Source: Comamonas granuli NBRC 101663 (GTDB lineage Bacteria; Pseudomonadota; Gammaproteobacteria; Burkholderiales; Burkholderiaceae_C). Taken from it: a stretch of 64,000 bases of DNA. Positions 47,118 through 56,282 of the stretch are shown piece after piece. A program made the position numbers and the translations under genes. Position 1 is the first letter of the stretch; every line of letters begins with the position of its first letter. The stretch covers positions 62,001-126,000 of the forward strand of contig NZ_BBJX01000004.1 in the NCBI RefSeq assembly GCF_000739995.1, given 5' to 3'. Below the pieces are notes generated by a model, which had not been told where the DNA came from, did no database searches, and was given only the letters and a program-made list of their open reading frames with translations.

Positions 47118-47137
47118 ACCCGGAAAGGAACCCCGCC

Positions 47138-48211
47138 ATGCCCACCCCCTCCCTGTGCGCCACACTGGGCCTGCGCCTGCCCATCGTCCAGGGCCCCATG
47201 GCGGGGGCCGATACCCCTGCGCTGGCGGCGGCCGTGTCGGCCGCCGGTGGGCTGGGCATGCTGGGCTGCGGCATGCGCTCGCCCGCCGCCATGGCCGAGG
47301 CGGTGGCGCAGCTGCGCCAGCAGACGGCGCGGCCGTTCGGCATCAACCTGTTCGTGCAGGAGGCGCCCGCGCCCCGCAGCGATGAAGTGGCCCGCGCCCA
47401 GGCGCTGCTCGCGCCGCTGTATGCCGAGCTGGGCCTGCCGCAGGCGCCGCCCGCGCGCTGGTGCGAGGACTTTGCCGCGCAATTCGACGCCCTCATCGCG
47501 CTGCGCCCGGCCGTCGCGAGCTTCACCTTCGGCCTGCTGAGCGCCGCGCAGGTGCAGCGCCTGCACGCCGCAGGCTGCACCGTGGTGGGCACGGCCACCA
47601 CGGTGGCCGAGGCCCTGGCCTGGGCCGACGTGGGGGCCGACGCCGTCTGCGCCTCGGGCCTGGAGGCAGGCGGGCACCGGGGGACTTTCCTGGGCGATTG
47701 GCGGGATGCCCTGGTGGGCAGCATGGCGCTGCTGCCCGCCTGTGCCGACGCGCTGGCGCCGCGCGGCGTGGCGCTGATCGCGGCGGGCGGCATCATGGAC
47801 GGGCGCGGCATCCGCGCCGCGCAGGCGCTGGGGGCGCAGGCGGTGCAAATGGGCACGGCCTTCCTGGCCTGCGACGAAGCGGGCATCCCCGCGGCCTGGC
47901 GCGCGGCGCTCGCACGCGCCAGTGCCACCGACACGCGCCTCACGCGCGCTATCTCGGGCCGGCCGGCACGCGGCATCGTCAACGCCCTGGTCGAGCGCCT
48001 GCAACCGCACGAGGCCGAGGTGCCCGCCTACCCGGTGCAGAACGCGCTCACTGCCGCACTGCGCCGCGCGGCCGCTGCCAGCGGCCGGGGCGACTACCTC
48101 TCGCTGTGGGCCGGGCAGGGCGTGGCGGCGGTGCGCCCCATGCCCGCCGCCGCGCTGCTGCGCTGCCTGGAGGCCGAGCTGGGGGGATCGCAAATGCTAT
48201 CAAATGAATAG
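47138..48211 (+). CDS. Nitronate monooxygenase (2-nitropropane dioxygenase family)
   Basis: 357-residue FMN TIM-barrel enzyme that oxidises alkyl nitronates or, in relatives, acts as an enoyl-reductase-like flavoprotein. Visible: the N-terminal RLPIVQGPMAGADTPALAAAVSAAGGLG, FGINLFV, VVGTATTVAEA, GADAVCASGLEAGGHRG with the catalytic His region, LIAAGGIMDGRG, and GAQAVQMGTAFLACDEA phosphate loop. A ribosome site (GGAAAGGA) precedes ATG 47138. The last codons (QMLSNE) and stop fall inside a dispersed-repeat copy, so the original C-terminus was probably altered by the repeat. Confidence 0.85.
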   Translation: MPTPSLCATLGLRLPIVQGPMAGADTPALAAAVSAAGGLGMLGCGMRSPAAMAEAVAQLRQQTARPFGINLFVQEAPAPRSDEVARAQALLAPLYAELGLPQAPPARWCEDFAAQFDALIALRPAVASFTFGLLSAAQVQRLHAAGCTVVGTATTVAEALAWADVGADAVCASGLEAGGHRGTFLGDWRDALVGSMALLPACADALAPRGVALIAAGGIMDGRGIRAAQALGAQAVQMGTAFLACDEAGIPAAWRAALARASATDTRLTRAISGRPARGIVNALVERLQPHEAEVPAYPVQNALTAALRRAAAASGRGDYLSLWAGQGVAAVRPMPAAALLRCLEAELGGSQMLSNE

Positions 48212-48257
48212 CTTATGGCGCTTGCTGGGCAAGCGCTGCAGGCCGATAGGATGCAAA
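48191..48257 (+). repeat. Dispersed hairpin repeat, copy 5, at the 3' end of the nitronate monooxygenase gene
   Basis: ATAGCTTATGGCGCTTG-CTGGG-CAAGCGCTGCAGGCC: the arms GCGCTTG/CAAGCGC form a perfect 7-bp stem. The gene's TAG stop is within it. It lies between convergent genes and may serve as a terminator-like structure. Confidence 0.65.
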
Positions 48258-48263
48258 TAGGCG

Positions 48264-48596
48264 TCAACCGGGCAGCAGACACACGGTCACCAGCAGCGAG
48301 GCGTCCTGCAGCGCCCGCAGCGCGTGCGGCGCGCGCGCCTGCAGGTGCACGAAGTCGCCCGCCTGCATGGTCTGGGTGCCCTGGGCGTTGTGCAGTTCCA
48401 CTTCGCCTTCCAGGCACAGCACGGTGGCTTCGCCCGGGGTCTGGTGCTGAGGCAGGGACTTGCCTGCGGGCAGCACGATGCGCATGGCTTCGAGCTGGCC
48501 TGCCTTGAGGATGGCGCTGCTGCTGGTCTGGCCGATCTGTGCACCCAGGGGCCGCAGGCGGACCACCTGGCCCGAGGGGGTGTGCGCTTGTGCCAT
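48264..48596 (-). CDS. Cupin-domain protein
   Basis: 110 residues forming a single small beta-barrel (cupin_2 type). The pattern LPQHQTPGEATVLCLEGEVELHN followed by QTMQAGDFVHLQARAPHALRALQDASLLVTVCL matches the two cupin motifs. Motif 1 appears as H-Q-T-P-x-E, incomplete relative to the usual HxH, and motif 2 has the His of PHAL. Metal binding is possible but not assured. Function unknown. Convergent with the nitronate monooxygenase gene. Start at ATG 48596, close behind GGAG in the reading direction. Confidence 0.75.
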   Translation of the reverse strand: MAQAHTPSGQVVRLRPLGAQIGQTSSSAILKAGQLEAMRIVLPAGKSLPQHQTPGEATVLCLEGEVELHNAQGTQTMQAGDFVHLQARAPHALRALQDASLLVTVCLLPG

Positions 48597-48652
48597 GGCG
48601 GGGCTCCTTTCTGCCAGGCACTGTACCCCTGCCGGGGGGCGGGGCACAAGCC

Positions 48653-50053
48653 CTACACCGTGCGGCTGCGCGCCAGGGGCGGGTTCTTGGCGAAGTAGCG
48701 CATGATGCCGCGCATCAGCGCGTCGGCCAGTTGTTCCTGGTAGGCGCTGGTGCGCAGCCGGGCCTCTTCCTGCGGGTTGCTGATGAAGGCCGTCTCCACC
48801 AGCACGCTGGGGATGTCGGGCGCCTTGAGCACGGCAAAGCCCGCCTGCTCCACGCGCGGCTTGTGCAGCCGGCCCACGTTGCCGATCTCGCCCAGCAGCA
48901 CGCTGCCGAGCTTGAGGCTGTCGTTGATCTGCGCGGTGGTGCTCATGTCCAGCAGGGCGCGCTGCACGTGCTGGTCCTTGGCGCGCACGTTCAGGCCGCC
49001 GACCAGGTCGGCCTGGTTCTCCTTGTTGGCCAGCCAGCGCGCGGCCGAACTGGAGGCACCGCTCTGGCTCAGCGCGAACACGCTGGCGCCGCGCGCCTCG
49101 GGGTTGGTGAAGGCGTCGGCGTGGATGGAGACGAACAGGTCGGCCTGCACGCGCCGCGCCTTCTGCACGCGCGTGGCCAGGGGCACGAAGTAGTCGCCGT
49201 CGCGCGTGAGGTAGGCGCGCATGGGGTTGCCGTCCACGGTGGTGGCGTTGATGCGCTCGCGCAGCAGGTGCGCGACCTTGAGCACCACGTCCTTCTCGCG
49301 CGTGCCGCCGGGGCCGATGGCGCCCGGGTCCTCGCCGCCGTGGCCGGGGTCCAGCGCGATGATGATGAGCCGGTCGGTGTGCGCCGCGGGGCGCGGCGTC
49401 ATGGGCGGCGGCGCGGCGGCGGCGCTCTTGCGCTGCGACTCGGTGCGGGCGATGAGCTCGCCCAGCGGGTCGGGCGGCTCGGCCGTGGCGGGCAGGCCGA
49501 GCGCGTGGCCGCCGTCGGCGGCGGCGCCGCGCGGCGCGGGCGCATCGCGCAGGCGCTCGGCGATCAGGGCTTCGAGCGGGTCCACGGGGGTTTGCGGGTA
49601 CAGGTCGAACACCAGGCGGTGGCCATAGGCGGCCACGGGCGCGAGCGAGAAGACCTGCGGCCGCGCGGGCTGCTTGAGGTCGACGACCAGGCGCACCACG
49701 CCGGGCGCGTTCTGGCCCACGCGGATGCGCTCGATGTTGGGGTCGTCGGGCCGCACCTTGGCCACGAGCTCGCGCAGCTCGGGGTTGAGGTCTATGCCCT
49801 CGATGTCCACCGCCAGGCGCGGCGGGTCGCTGACGAAGTGCTGGCGCACGCGCAGCAGCTCGTCCGATTCGAGCGTGATGCGCGTGTATTCGGGCGCGGG
49901 CCATACGCGCACGGCCACGATGCTGGCGCCGCGCGCGATGTGCTGCCGGCCCAGCAGCAGCACCAGCGCGCCGGCCTGCAGCAGCGCGCGCCGGCGCGGC
50001 GCGCGGGCGGCGCCGGCGGGCAGGGGGGCGTGGCGGTGGGGCCCAGGGGTCAT
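48653..50053 (-). CDS. amiC: N-acetylmuramoyl-L-alanine amidase, AmiC type
   Basis: 466-residue periplasmic peptidoglycan hydrolase that separates daughter cells. The N-terminus has a likely Tat signal (twin Arg at 20-22, then LLQAGALVLLLG), as known for E. coli AmiC. An AMIN domain (about 45-150) targets it to the septum, and an amidase_3 domain starts near 229. Zinc and catalytic residues are in place: H238 (DPGHGG), E253 (REKDVVL), H311 (SIHAD) and E420 (LVETAFISN). The start overlaps the tsaE stop by four bases (ATGA), so tsaE-amiC are cotranscribed, as is common in proteobacteria. Confidence 0.93.
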   Translation of the reverse strand: MTPGPHRHAPLPAGAARAPRRRALLQAGALVLLLGRQHIARGASIVAVRVWPAPEYTRITLESDELLRVRQHFVSDPPRLAVDIEGIDLNPELRELVAKVRPDDPNIERIRVGQNAPGVVRLVVDLKQPARPQVFSLAPVAAYGHRLVFDLYPQTPVDPLEALIAERLRDAPAPRGAAADGGHALGLPATAEPPDPLGELIARTESQRKSAAAAPPPMTPRPAAHTDRLIIIALDPGHGGEDPGAIGPGGTREKDVVLKVAHLLRERINATTVDGNPMRAYLTRDGDYFVPLATRVQKARRVQADLFVSIHADAFTNPEARGASVFALSQSGASSSAARWLANKENQADLVGGLNVRAKDQHVQRALLDMSTTAQINDSLKLGSVLLGEIGNVGRLHKPRVEQAGFAVLKAPDIPSVLVETAFISNPQEEARLRTSAYQEQLADALMRGIMRYFAKNPPLARSRTV

Positions 50054-50544
50054 GCGTGCAATCCTTGCAGCAGTTGCTGGCCGGCCGGGGTGTGCGCGCG
50101 CAGCGTCACGTGCCGCGTCTGCTCGTCCAGTGCTTCAATGTGGATAGCAAGGTCCGCAGCAGGGATCAGCGCTGCAGCCTTCTCCGGCCATTCTGCCAGC
50201 TTGAGGCCGGCTTGCGCAAACAGGTCGCGAAAGCCCGCGTCCTCCCACTCGCGCGGGTCGCTGAAGCGGTAGAAGTCGAAGTGCCAGATGGCCAGGCCCG
50301 GCGCCTCGTGCGGCTCGACGACGGCGTAGGTCGGGCTCTTGATGCGGCCCTGCACGCCCAGCGCACGCAGCAGGTGGCGCACCAGCGTGGTCTTGCCCGC
50401 GCCCAGGTCGCCGTGCAGGGTGATGAAGGCGTTGGCCAGCAGCGGCTGCGCGGCGAGCTGGCGCGCGAAGGCGGCGGTGTCGTCCTCGTTGCGCCAATGG
50501 GTTTGCAGCGTGGCCGTGGCGGGGGCGCTTTCTACAATCGGGCG

Positions 50545-50565
<21 letters not shown>
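50050..50565 (-). CDS. tsaE: tRNA threonylcarbamoyladenosine biosynthesis ATPase TsaE
   Basis: 171-residue partner of TsaB and TsaD in making t6A37. The P-loop GDLGAGKTT is at residues 52-60; IKSPTYAVVE and WHFDFYRFSDPREWEDAGF are the family hallmarks, with LKLAEWPEKA after them. No ATG or GTG exists in frame ahead of the P-loop. TTG 50565 is chosen because GAGGAA lies six bases upstream and gives the usual N-terminal length. This start puts the first 21 bases over the start of the divergent queG gene. Overlaps amiC by four bases at its end. Confidence 0.9.
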
Positions 50566-51635
<1,070 letters not shown>

Positions 51636-51645
<10 letters not shown>

Positions 51646-51699
51646 AAAACGGCTGTAGCGCCCGCCCATCAAGCGCGAGCAGCTATCAAAATAATAGTT
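51636..51699 (-). repeat. Dispersed hairpin repeat, copy 6, between queG and the AEC transporter gene
   Basis: On the minus strand: TTTTGATAGCTGCTCGCGC, TTGATGGGCGG, GCGCTACAGCC, GTTTTTC. It spans the queG stop codon (51643-51645) and reaches the stop of the convergent AEC gene. It may act as a shared terminator-like hairpin. Confidence 0.65.
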
Positions 51700-52605
51700 T
51701 CAACGCAGTGCACCCAGGGCAAACGGCAGGCTGGCCAGCCCCAGCAGGGTGGAGAGCGTGACCAGCCCGCCCACATAGGCGCCGTTGTAGCCCATGCGCG
51801 CGGCCAGCACGTAGCAGCTCGACGCCGTGGGCAGGGCCGAGAAGGCCAGCAGCACGGCGCCTTGCGTGGCGTCCAGGCCCAGCACGCGCGCCAGCACCCA
51901 GGCCAGCAGCGGCAGCAGCAGGTGGCGTATGGTCAGCACCGCGGCCGACAGCAGCCGGGCGCGCTGCAACTGTGCCAGTTGCATGCCCGCGCCGGCGGCC
52001 ATCAGGCCCAGCACCAGCGAAGCGGCGCCCACGCGCTGCACGGTGGGCTCCATCCAGCCGGGGATGCGCAGGCCCAGCAGGTTGCAGGCCAGGCCCGCCA
52101 CGGTAGCCAGGATCAGGGGGTTGCGCAGCAGCTCGCGCGCGAAGTGGTGCTCGCCCTGGCGCGCCATGGGCCACACGGCGGCCACGTTGAGCAGCGGCAC
52201 GCACACGCCGATGAGCACGGCGATCATCGGCAGCCCCTGGCTGCCCGCCACGCGCTCGGCCAGCGCCAGGCCGATGAAGGAGTTGAAGCGGAAGGCCACC
52301 TGCGCCGCGGCCGCGTGCTCGCGCGCGCCGATGCGCGCGCGCAGGCCCGGCAGGCGCGGCAGGGCATAGGCCAGGGCGATGCCGCCCAGGCTCAGCAGCA
52401 GCCCCGCAGCCATCAGGCCCGAGGCCTCGGCGAGCTGGATGGGGCTTTTGACGATGGACTGGAACAGCAGCACCGGAAAGAGCAGGAAGTACACCAGGCT
52501 CTCCACTGGCTGCCATACCGTACGGTTGAGGGCCGTGTAGCGGCAGATGAGGTAACCGGCGAGGATGATGCTGAAGTCCGGCAGCAGCAGTTGGGCGTAA
52601 TTCAC
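51700..52605 (-). CDS. AEC (auxin efflux carrier) family transporter
   Basis: 301 residues with ten hydrophobic helices in two five-helix halves. LLLPDFSIILAGYLICR at the start, FNSFIGLALAERVAG with the helix-break region, and LLAFSALPTASSCYVLAARMGYN near the end are typical of AEC/YfdV-type permeases. Relatives carry malate, malonate or other small acids; the substrate here is open. Single gene, convergent with queG. Confidence 0.85.
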   Translation of the reverse strand: MNYAQLLLPDFSIILAGYLICRYTALNRTVWQPVESLVYFLLFPVLLFQSIVKSPIQLAEASGLMAAGLLLSLGGIALAYALPRLPGLRARIGAREHAAAAQVAFRFNSFIGLALAERVAGSQGLPMIAVLIGVCVPLLNVAAVWPMARQGEHHFARELLRNPLILATVAGLACNLLGLRIPGWMEPTVQRVGAASLVLGLMAAGAGMQLAQLQRARLLSAAVLTIRHLLLPLLAWVLARVLGLDATQGAVLLAFSALPTASSCYVLAARMGYNGAYVGGLVTLSTLLGLASLPFALGALR

Positions 52606-52667
52606 CGTGCGAGCGTAACGCAGGCCCAGTACCCTGGCGTGTCACTCCGGCGCATCCATGCGGCGCA

Positions 52668-53069
52668 TCAGTCCGGCGGCCCGGTGCAGGCGCGCAGCAG
52701 CGTCACGCCGCCATCCGAGGGCAGCCAGCGCCCGAGCGGCTGGCAGTACTGCGCGGTGCACAGCGCGTAGTCGGCGGTGAACTCCGAGCGCGTCAGGCGC
52801 AGGGGCTCCTGCAGGCCGGGGGCCGGCGTGTAGTGGTACCAGCCGCCCTGCAGGCGTGCGCCCGGCGGCGGCTCCATGCCCGCGGCCGAGCCGCGCACGC
52901 GCGCCGCCACGGCCTGCAGCCGGGGCGGGTCGGGCAGCACGGCGTAGTCTTCCTCCCAGCGCACCTTCTCGATGGAATGCGTCCACGCCAGGGTGAAGTG
53001 CTCGCCCGGCACGAACACCGGCGCCGCCGCAGACGCGGCGAGCGCCAGGCACAGGCCCAGGACCGGCAT
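52668..53069 (-). CDS. DUF1850 domain protein associated with TAXI-TRAP transporter
   Basis: 133 residues. The N-terminus LGLCLALAASAAAPV looks like a signal peptide. The core FTLAWTHSIEKVRWEEDYAVLPDPPRLQAVAARVRGSAAGMEPPPGA is the DUF1850 pattern (W-T-H-S-I-E-K-x-x-W-E-E). DUF1850 genes routinely accompany fused TRAP permeases of the TAXI subgroup; the protein may be a periplasmic accessory. It follows the permease stop by 18 bases on the same strand. Confidence 0.8.
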   Translation of the reverse strand: MPVLGLCLALAASAAAPVFVPGEHFTLAWTHSIEKVRWEEDYAVLPDPPRLQAVAARVRGSAAGMEPPPGARLQGGWYHYTPAPGLQEPLRLTRSEFTADYALCTAQYCQPLGRWLPSDGGVTLLRACTGPPD

Positions 53070-53087
53070 GCTGCGCAGGCGGCGCGC

Positions 53088-55127
53088 TCAGGCGCCCTGG
53101 GGCGCGCCCTGGCGTGTGCGCCAGGCGTGCCAGGCCAGGAACAGCGCCACCGCCGCCAGGCCGATCTCGTCGGTCAGCGGCACGGCCGCCACCAGCAGGC
53201 TGGCCGAGGCGACGGCCACGCCGCGCTCCAGCCAGTTCAGCGGCCCCCAGAGGTAGCCGATGGCGCCCGCACCCCACATGCCGATGGCGACCAGCGCCTT
53301 GAACACCACCCACACCGTGGCCAGCCAGCCGCCGCCCTGCAGCATCAGCGCCGGGCTGTACACCGCCATGTAGGGCACGATGAAGCCCGCCACGGCGATG
53401 CGCACGGCCTGCAGGCCGATCTTGAGCCCCGACTCGCGCGCGATCGGCGCCGCCGCAAAGGCCGCCAGCGCCACGGGCGGCGTCAGGTCCGCCATGATGC
53501 CGAAGTAAAACACAAACATGTGCGAGACGATCAGCGGCACGCCCAGCTGCAGCAGCACGGGCGCGGCCAGCGAGCTGGTGATGATGTAGTTGGGAATGGT
53601 CGGTATGCCCATGCCCAGCACCAGGCAGGTGAGCATGGTGAGGAACAGCGCCAGGAACAGGCTTTTCTCCCCCACGGCGATGATGCGCCCGCCCAGCTCG
53701 GCCGCCACGCCCGTGAGGTTGATGACGCCGATGATCACCCCCACCAGCGCGCAGGCAATGGCCACGGGCAGCGCATGGCGCGCGCCATCGGCCAGGGCGT
53801 TGAGCGCCAGGCGGCGGGCGTCCTGCCCGGTGCGGCGCACATAGGTCAGCACCACCAGCACGGCCGTGATGGCCATGAAGGTGCCCACCCCGAACCAGCG
53901 AAAGCCCGCGCACGCCAGCCCCAGCAGCACCCAGAACAGGGCGCGCAGCGCCGTGCCCTGTACCCCCTGGGCCAGGGCCGCGCCGAAGATCAGGATGACC
54001 GTGAGCGCCAGGCCCACCGTACCCGAGAACATGGGCGTATAGCCGGCAAACAGCAGCCACACCAGGCCGATGAGCGGCAGCAGCAGGTACCAGCGTGCGC
54101 GCACGGCCTTCCAGGGGTTGGGGCATTCATGCTTGGGCAGCCCCATCAGGCCCTTGCGCCCGGCCTCCAGATGCACCATCCAGAACGCCGTGAGGAAGTA
54201 CAGCACGGCCGGAATCACGGCCGCCTTGACGATGTCCACATAAGGCACATTGATGGTCTCGGCCATGATGAAGGCCACGGCGCCCATCACCGGCGGCATG
54301 ATCTGCCCGCCCATGCTGGAGGTGGCCTCCACCCCGCCGGCGAACGCCGGGCTGTAGCCAAAGCGCTTCATCAGCGGAATGGTGAACTGCCCGGTGGTGA
54401 CCACGTTGGCCACGCCCGAGCCGTTGATCGTGCCCATCAGCGCCGACGAGATCACCGACACCTTGGCCGGCCCGCCGCGCGTGTGGCCCACGGTGCCCAG
54501 GGCGAAGTCGTTGAACAGGGCGATCATCCCGGCCTGCTCCAGGAACGCGCCGAACAGGATGAACAGAAAGATGTAGGTGGATGACACATAGGTCGGCGTG
54601 CCGTAGATGCCCTCGGTGCCGAAGGCCAGCGCGCCCACGATCTGGTCCAGCCCGAAGCCGCGGTGCGCCAGCAGGCCCGGCAGGTGCTGGCCCAGGAGCG
54701 CGTAGAGCAGGAAGATGCCGCAGATCAGCGGCAGGCCCCAGCCCATGGCGCGGCGCGCGGCCTCGAACACCAGGGCCACCAGCGTCACGCCGATCACCCA
54801 GTCCATGGCGATGAGCTCGCCCGAGCGGGCCGTGAGGTCGGCCTCGTACACCCAGTGGTACAGGCTGAAGACAAAGCCCGTGAGCCCCAGCGCCCAGCCC
54901 AGCACCCGGCCCGCCGCCGCCCGCCCGGCCGAGCGGCTGCGCTTGAACGGCGGCGAGACGGTGAACACCAGCAGCAGCACGAAGCCCACGTGGATGGCGC
55001 GGATCACCTGGCTGGACAGGGGGTGGAAGGCCGCCATCCACAACTGGTAGCTGGAGAAAAGAATGGCCACCGCAAACAGGGCGCCGCGCAGGCTGGCGTC
55101 CTGGCTTTCGGAATGCGTGTCGGTCAT
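53088..55127 (-). CDS. TRAP transporter fused permease (4TM + 12TM), TAXI subgroup
   Basis: 679-residue membrane protein joining the small (DctQ-like) and large (DctM-like) TRAP subunits in one chain. The large-subunit signatures are clear: FGAFLEQAGMIALFNDFALGTVGHTRGGPAKVSVISSALMG, TINGSGVANVVTTGQFTIPLMKR and GMGIPTIPNYIITSSLAAPVLL. Uses an ion gradient with the upstream TAXI binding protein. The start ATG 55127 (MTDTHSES) gives a normal cytoplasmic N-terminus; the open frame upstream is noise over the TAXI gene. An intrinsic terminator separates it from that gene, implying lower expression of the permease. Confidence 0.93.
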   Translation of the reverse strand: MTDTHSESQDASLRGALFAVAILFSSYQLWMAAFHPLSSQVIRAIHVGFVLLLVFTVSPPFKRSRSAGRAAAGRVLGWALGLTGFVFSLYHWVYEADLTARSGELIAMDWVIGVTLVALVFEAARRAMGWGLPLICGIFLLYALLGQHLPGLLAHRGFGLDQIVGALAFGTEGIYGTPTYVSSTYIFLFILFGAFLEQAGMIALFNDFALGTVGHTRGGPAKVSVISSALMGTINGSGVANVVTTGQFTIPLMKRFGYSPAFAGGVEATSSMGGQIMPPVMGAVAFIMAETINVPYVDIVKAAVIPAVLYFLTAFWMVHLEAGRKGLMGLPKHECPNPWKAVRARWYLLLPLIGLVWLLFAGYTPMFSGTVGLALTVILIFGAALAQGVQGTALRALFWVLLGLACAGFRWFGVGTFMAITAVLVVLTYVRRTGQDARRLALNALADGARHALPVAIACALVGVIIGVINLTGVAAELGGRIIAVGEKSLFLALFLTMLTCLVLGMGIPTIPNYIITSSLAAPVLLQLGVPLIVSHMFVFYFGIMADLTPPVALAAFAAAPIARESGLKIGLQAVRIAVAGFIVPYMAVYSPALMLQGGGWLATVWVVFKALVAIGMWGAGAIGYLWGPLNWLERGVAVASASLLVAAVPLTDEIGLAAVALFLAWHAWRTRQGAPQGA

Positions 55128-55144
55128 GGGCGGGTCTCCGGGGC

Positions 55145-55170
55145 AAAAAAACGGCCCCATGCCGGGGCCG
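55145..55170 (-). terminator. Intrinsic terminator between TAXI binding protein and TRAP permease
   Basis: On the minus strand: CGGCCCC, loop GGCAT, GGGGCCG, then TTTTTTT. A 7-bp GC stem with a seven-T run, 16 bases after the TAXI stop and 18 before the permease start. Likely a partial terminator within one operon. Confidence 0.85.
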
Positions 55171-55186
55171 TGTGCGGATGGCCTGT

Positions 55187-56146
55187 TTACTTGATCAGGC
55201 CCACTTCCTTGTAGTAGCGCTCGGCGCCCGGGTGCAGGGGCACGGGCATGCCCTTGATGGCGTTGTCGCGCACGATGGCCTTGGCCGCGTTGTGTGCGGC
55301 GTGCAGCGTGTCCAGGTGCTCGTACAACTGTTTGGCCATCTGGTAGGCCAGATCGTCGGACACGCCGGCGTGCGTGACGAGGAAGTTGGGGATGGCGGCC
55401 GTGGGCACGTCCTGCGCCTGGCCCGAGTAGGTGTTGGCCGGAATCACGGCGGCCTGGTAGGCGGCGTCGCCCACCTTGGCGACCACGTCGGCCGGCACGG
55501 GCACGACGACGATCTTCACCGCGGTCGCCAGGTCGCGGATCGAGGCCACGCCCAGGCCCGCAGACTGCAGCGTGGCGTCGAGCTGGCGGTTCTTGATGAG
55601 CTCCACGGACTCGCCGAACGGCAGGTACTCGACCTTGGCCAGGTCGGAGTAGGCGATGCCCGCGGCCTTGAAGATGGCGCGGGCGTTGAGCTCGGTGCCC
55701 GACTTGGCCGCGCCCACGGAAACGCGCTTGCCCTTGAGGTCGGCCAGCGTGCGGATGCCGGAGTCGGCGTTGGCGACGATCTGGATGTAGTTGTTGTACG
55801 TGGCCGAGAGGCCGCGCAGCTTGTCCAGCTTCTTGGGGAAACCGGCCTCGGCATCGCCCTTCCAGGCGTCCGACAGTGCGTCGCCCAGGGTGAAGGCCAG
55901 CTCGCCGCGGCCCGCCTGCAGCAGGTTGAGGTTTTCTGCCGAGGCCTTGGTCACCTGCGCGGTGGCGCGCGCGTTGGCGATGGACTTGGCGTACACCTGC
56001 GACAGCGCCACGCCCAGCGGGTAGTAAACGCCGCTCTGGCCCCCCGTGAGGACGTTGACGAACTGCTGTTGCTGGGCGTGGGCTGCCGAGGCCAGCAGGG
56101 CTGCGCCCAGGCTCAGGCCCAGGCTGATTTTGTGGATCCAGCGCAT
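55187..56146 (-). CDS. TAXI family TRAP transporter solute-binding protein
   Basis: 319-residue periplasmic receptor. A Sec signal peptide (ISLGLSLGAALLASAAHAQ, cleavage near 24) is followed by FVNVLTGGQSGVYYPLGVALSQVYAK, the defining TAXI start. LADLKGKRVSVGAAKSGTELNARAIF and the C-terminal PLHPGAERYYKEVGLIK are also typical. Some TAXI proteins bind glutamate, and others bind unknown anions; the ligand here is unknown. The ribosome site AGGAGA precedes ATG 56146. Transcribed ahead of the permease and DUF1850 genes. Confidence 0.93.
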   Translation of the reverse strand: MRWIHKISLGLSLGAALLASAAHAQQQQFVNVLTGGQSGVYYPLGVALSQVYAKSIANARATAQVTKASAENLNLLQAGRGELAFTLGDALSDAWKGDAEAGFPKKLDKLRGLSATYNNYIQIVANADSGIRTLADLKGKRVSVGAAKSGTELNARAIFKAAGIAYSDLAKVEYLPFGESVELIKNRQLDATLQSAGLGVASIRDLATAVKIVVVPVPADVVAKVGDAAYQAAVIPANTYSGQAQDVPTAAIPNFLVTHAGVSDDLAYQMAKQLYEHLDTLHAAHNAAKAIVRDNAIKGMPVPLHPGAERYYKEVGLIK

Positions 56147-56282
56147 GCGTGTGTCTCCTGTGGTGTGCTTGGGAAAAGGCAGAATAGCGCAAGTGCACGC
56201 CGCGGGCCGCTGGCCGGGCGCAAAGCCCGCCCAGGGTTTTCCCCGGCTTGCACGGCTGGGCCGCGTGTCCTTTCTGTCCTGC

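Noticed and set aside
53088-56198. 1036-residue open frame through the TRAP permease and TAXI genes
   Set aside because: The upstream part is an out-of-phase reading of the TAXI gene; the permease starts at ATG 55127 after a terminator.
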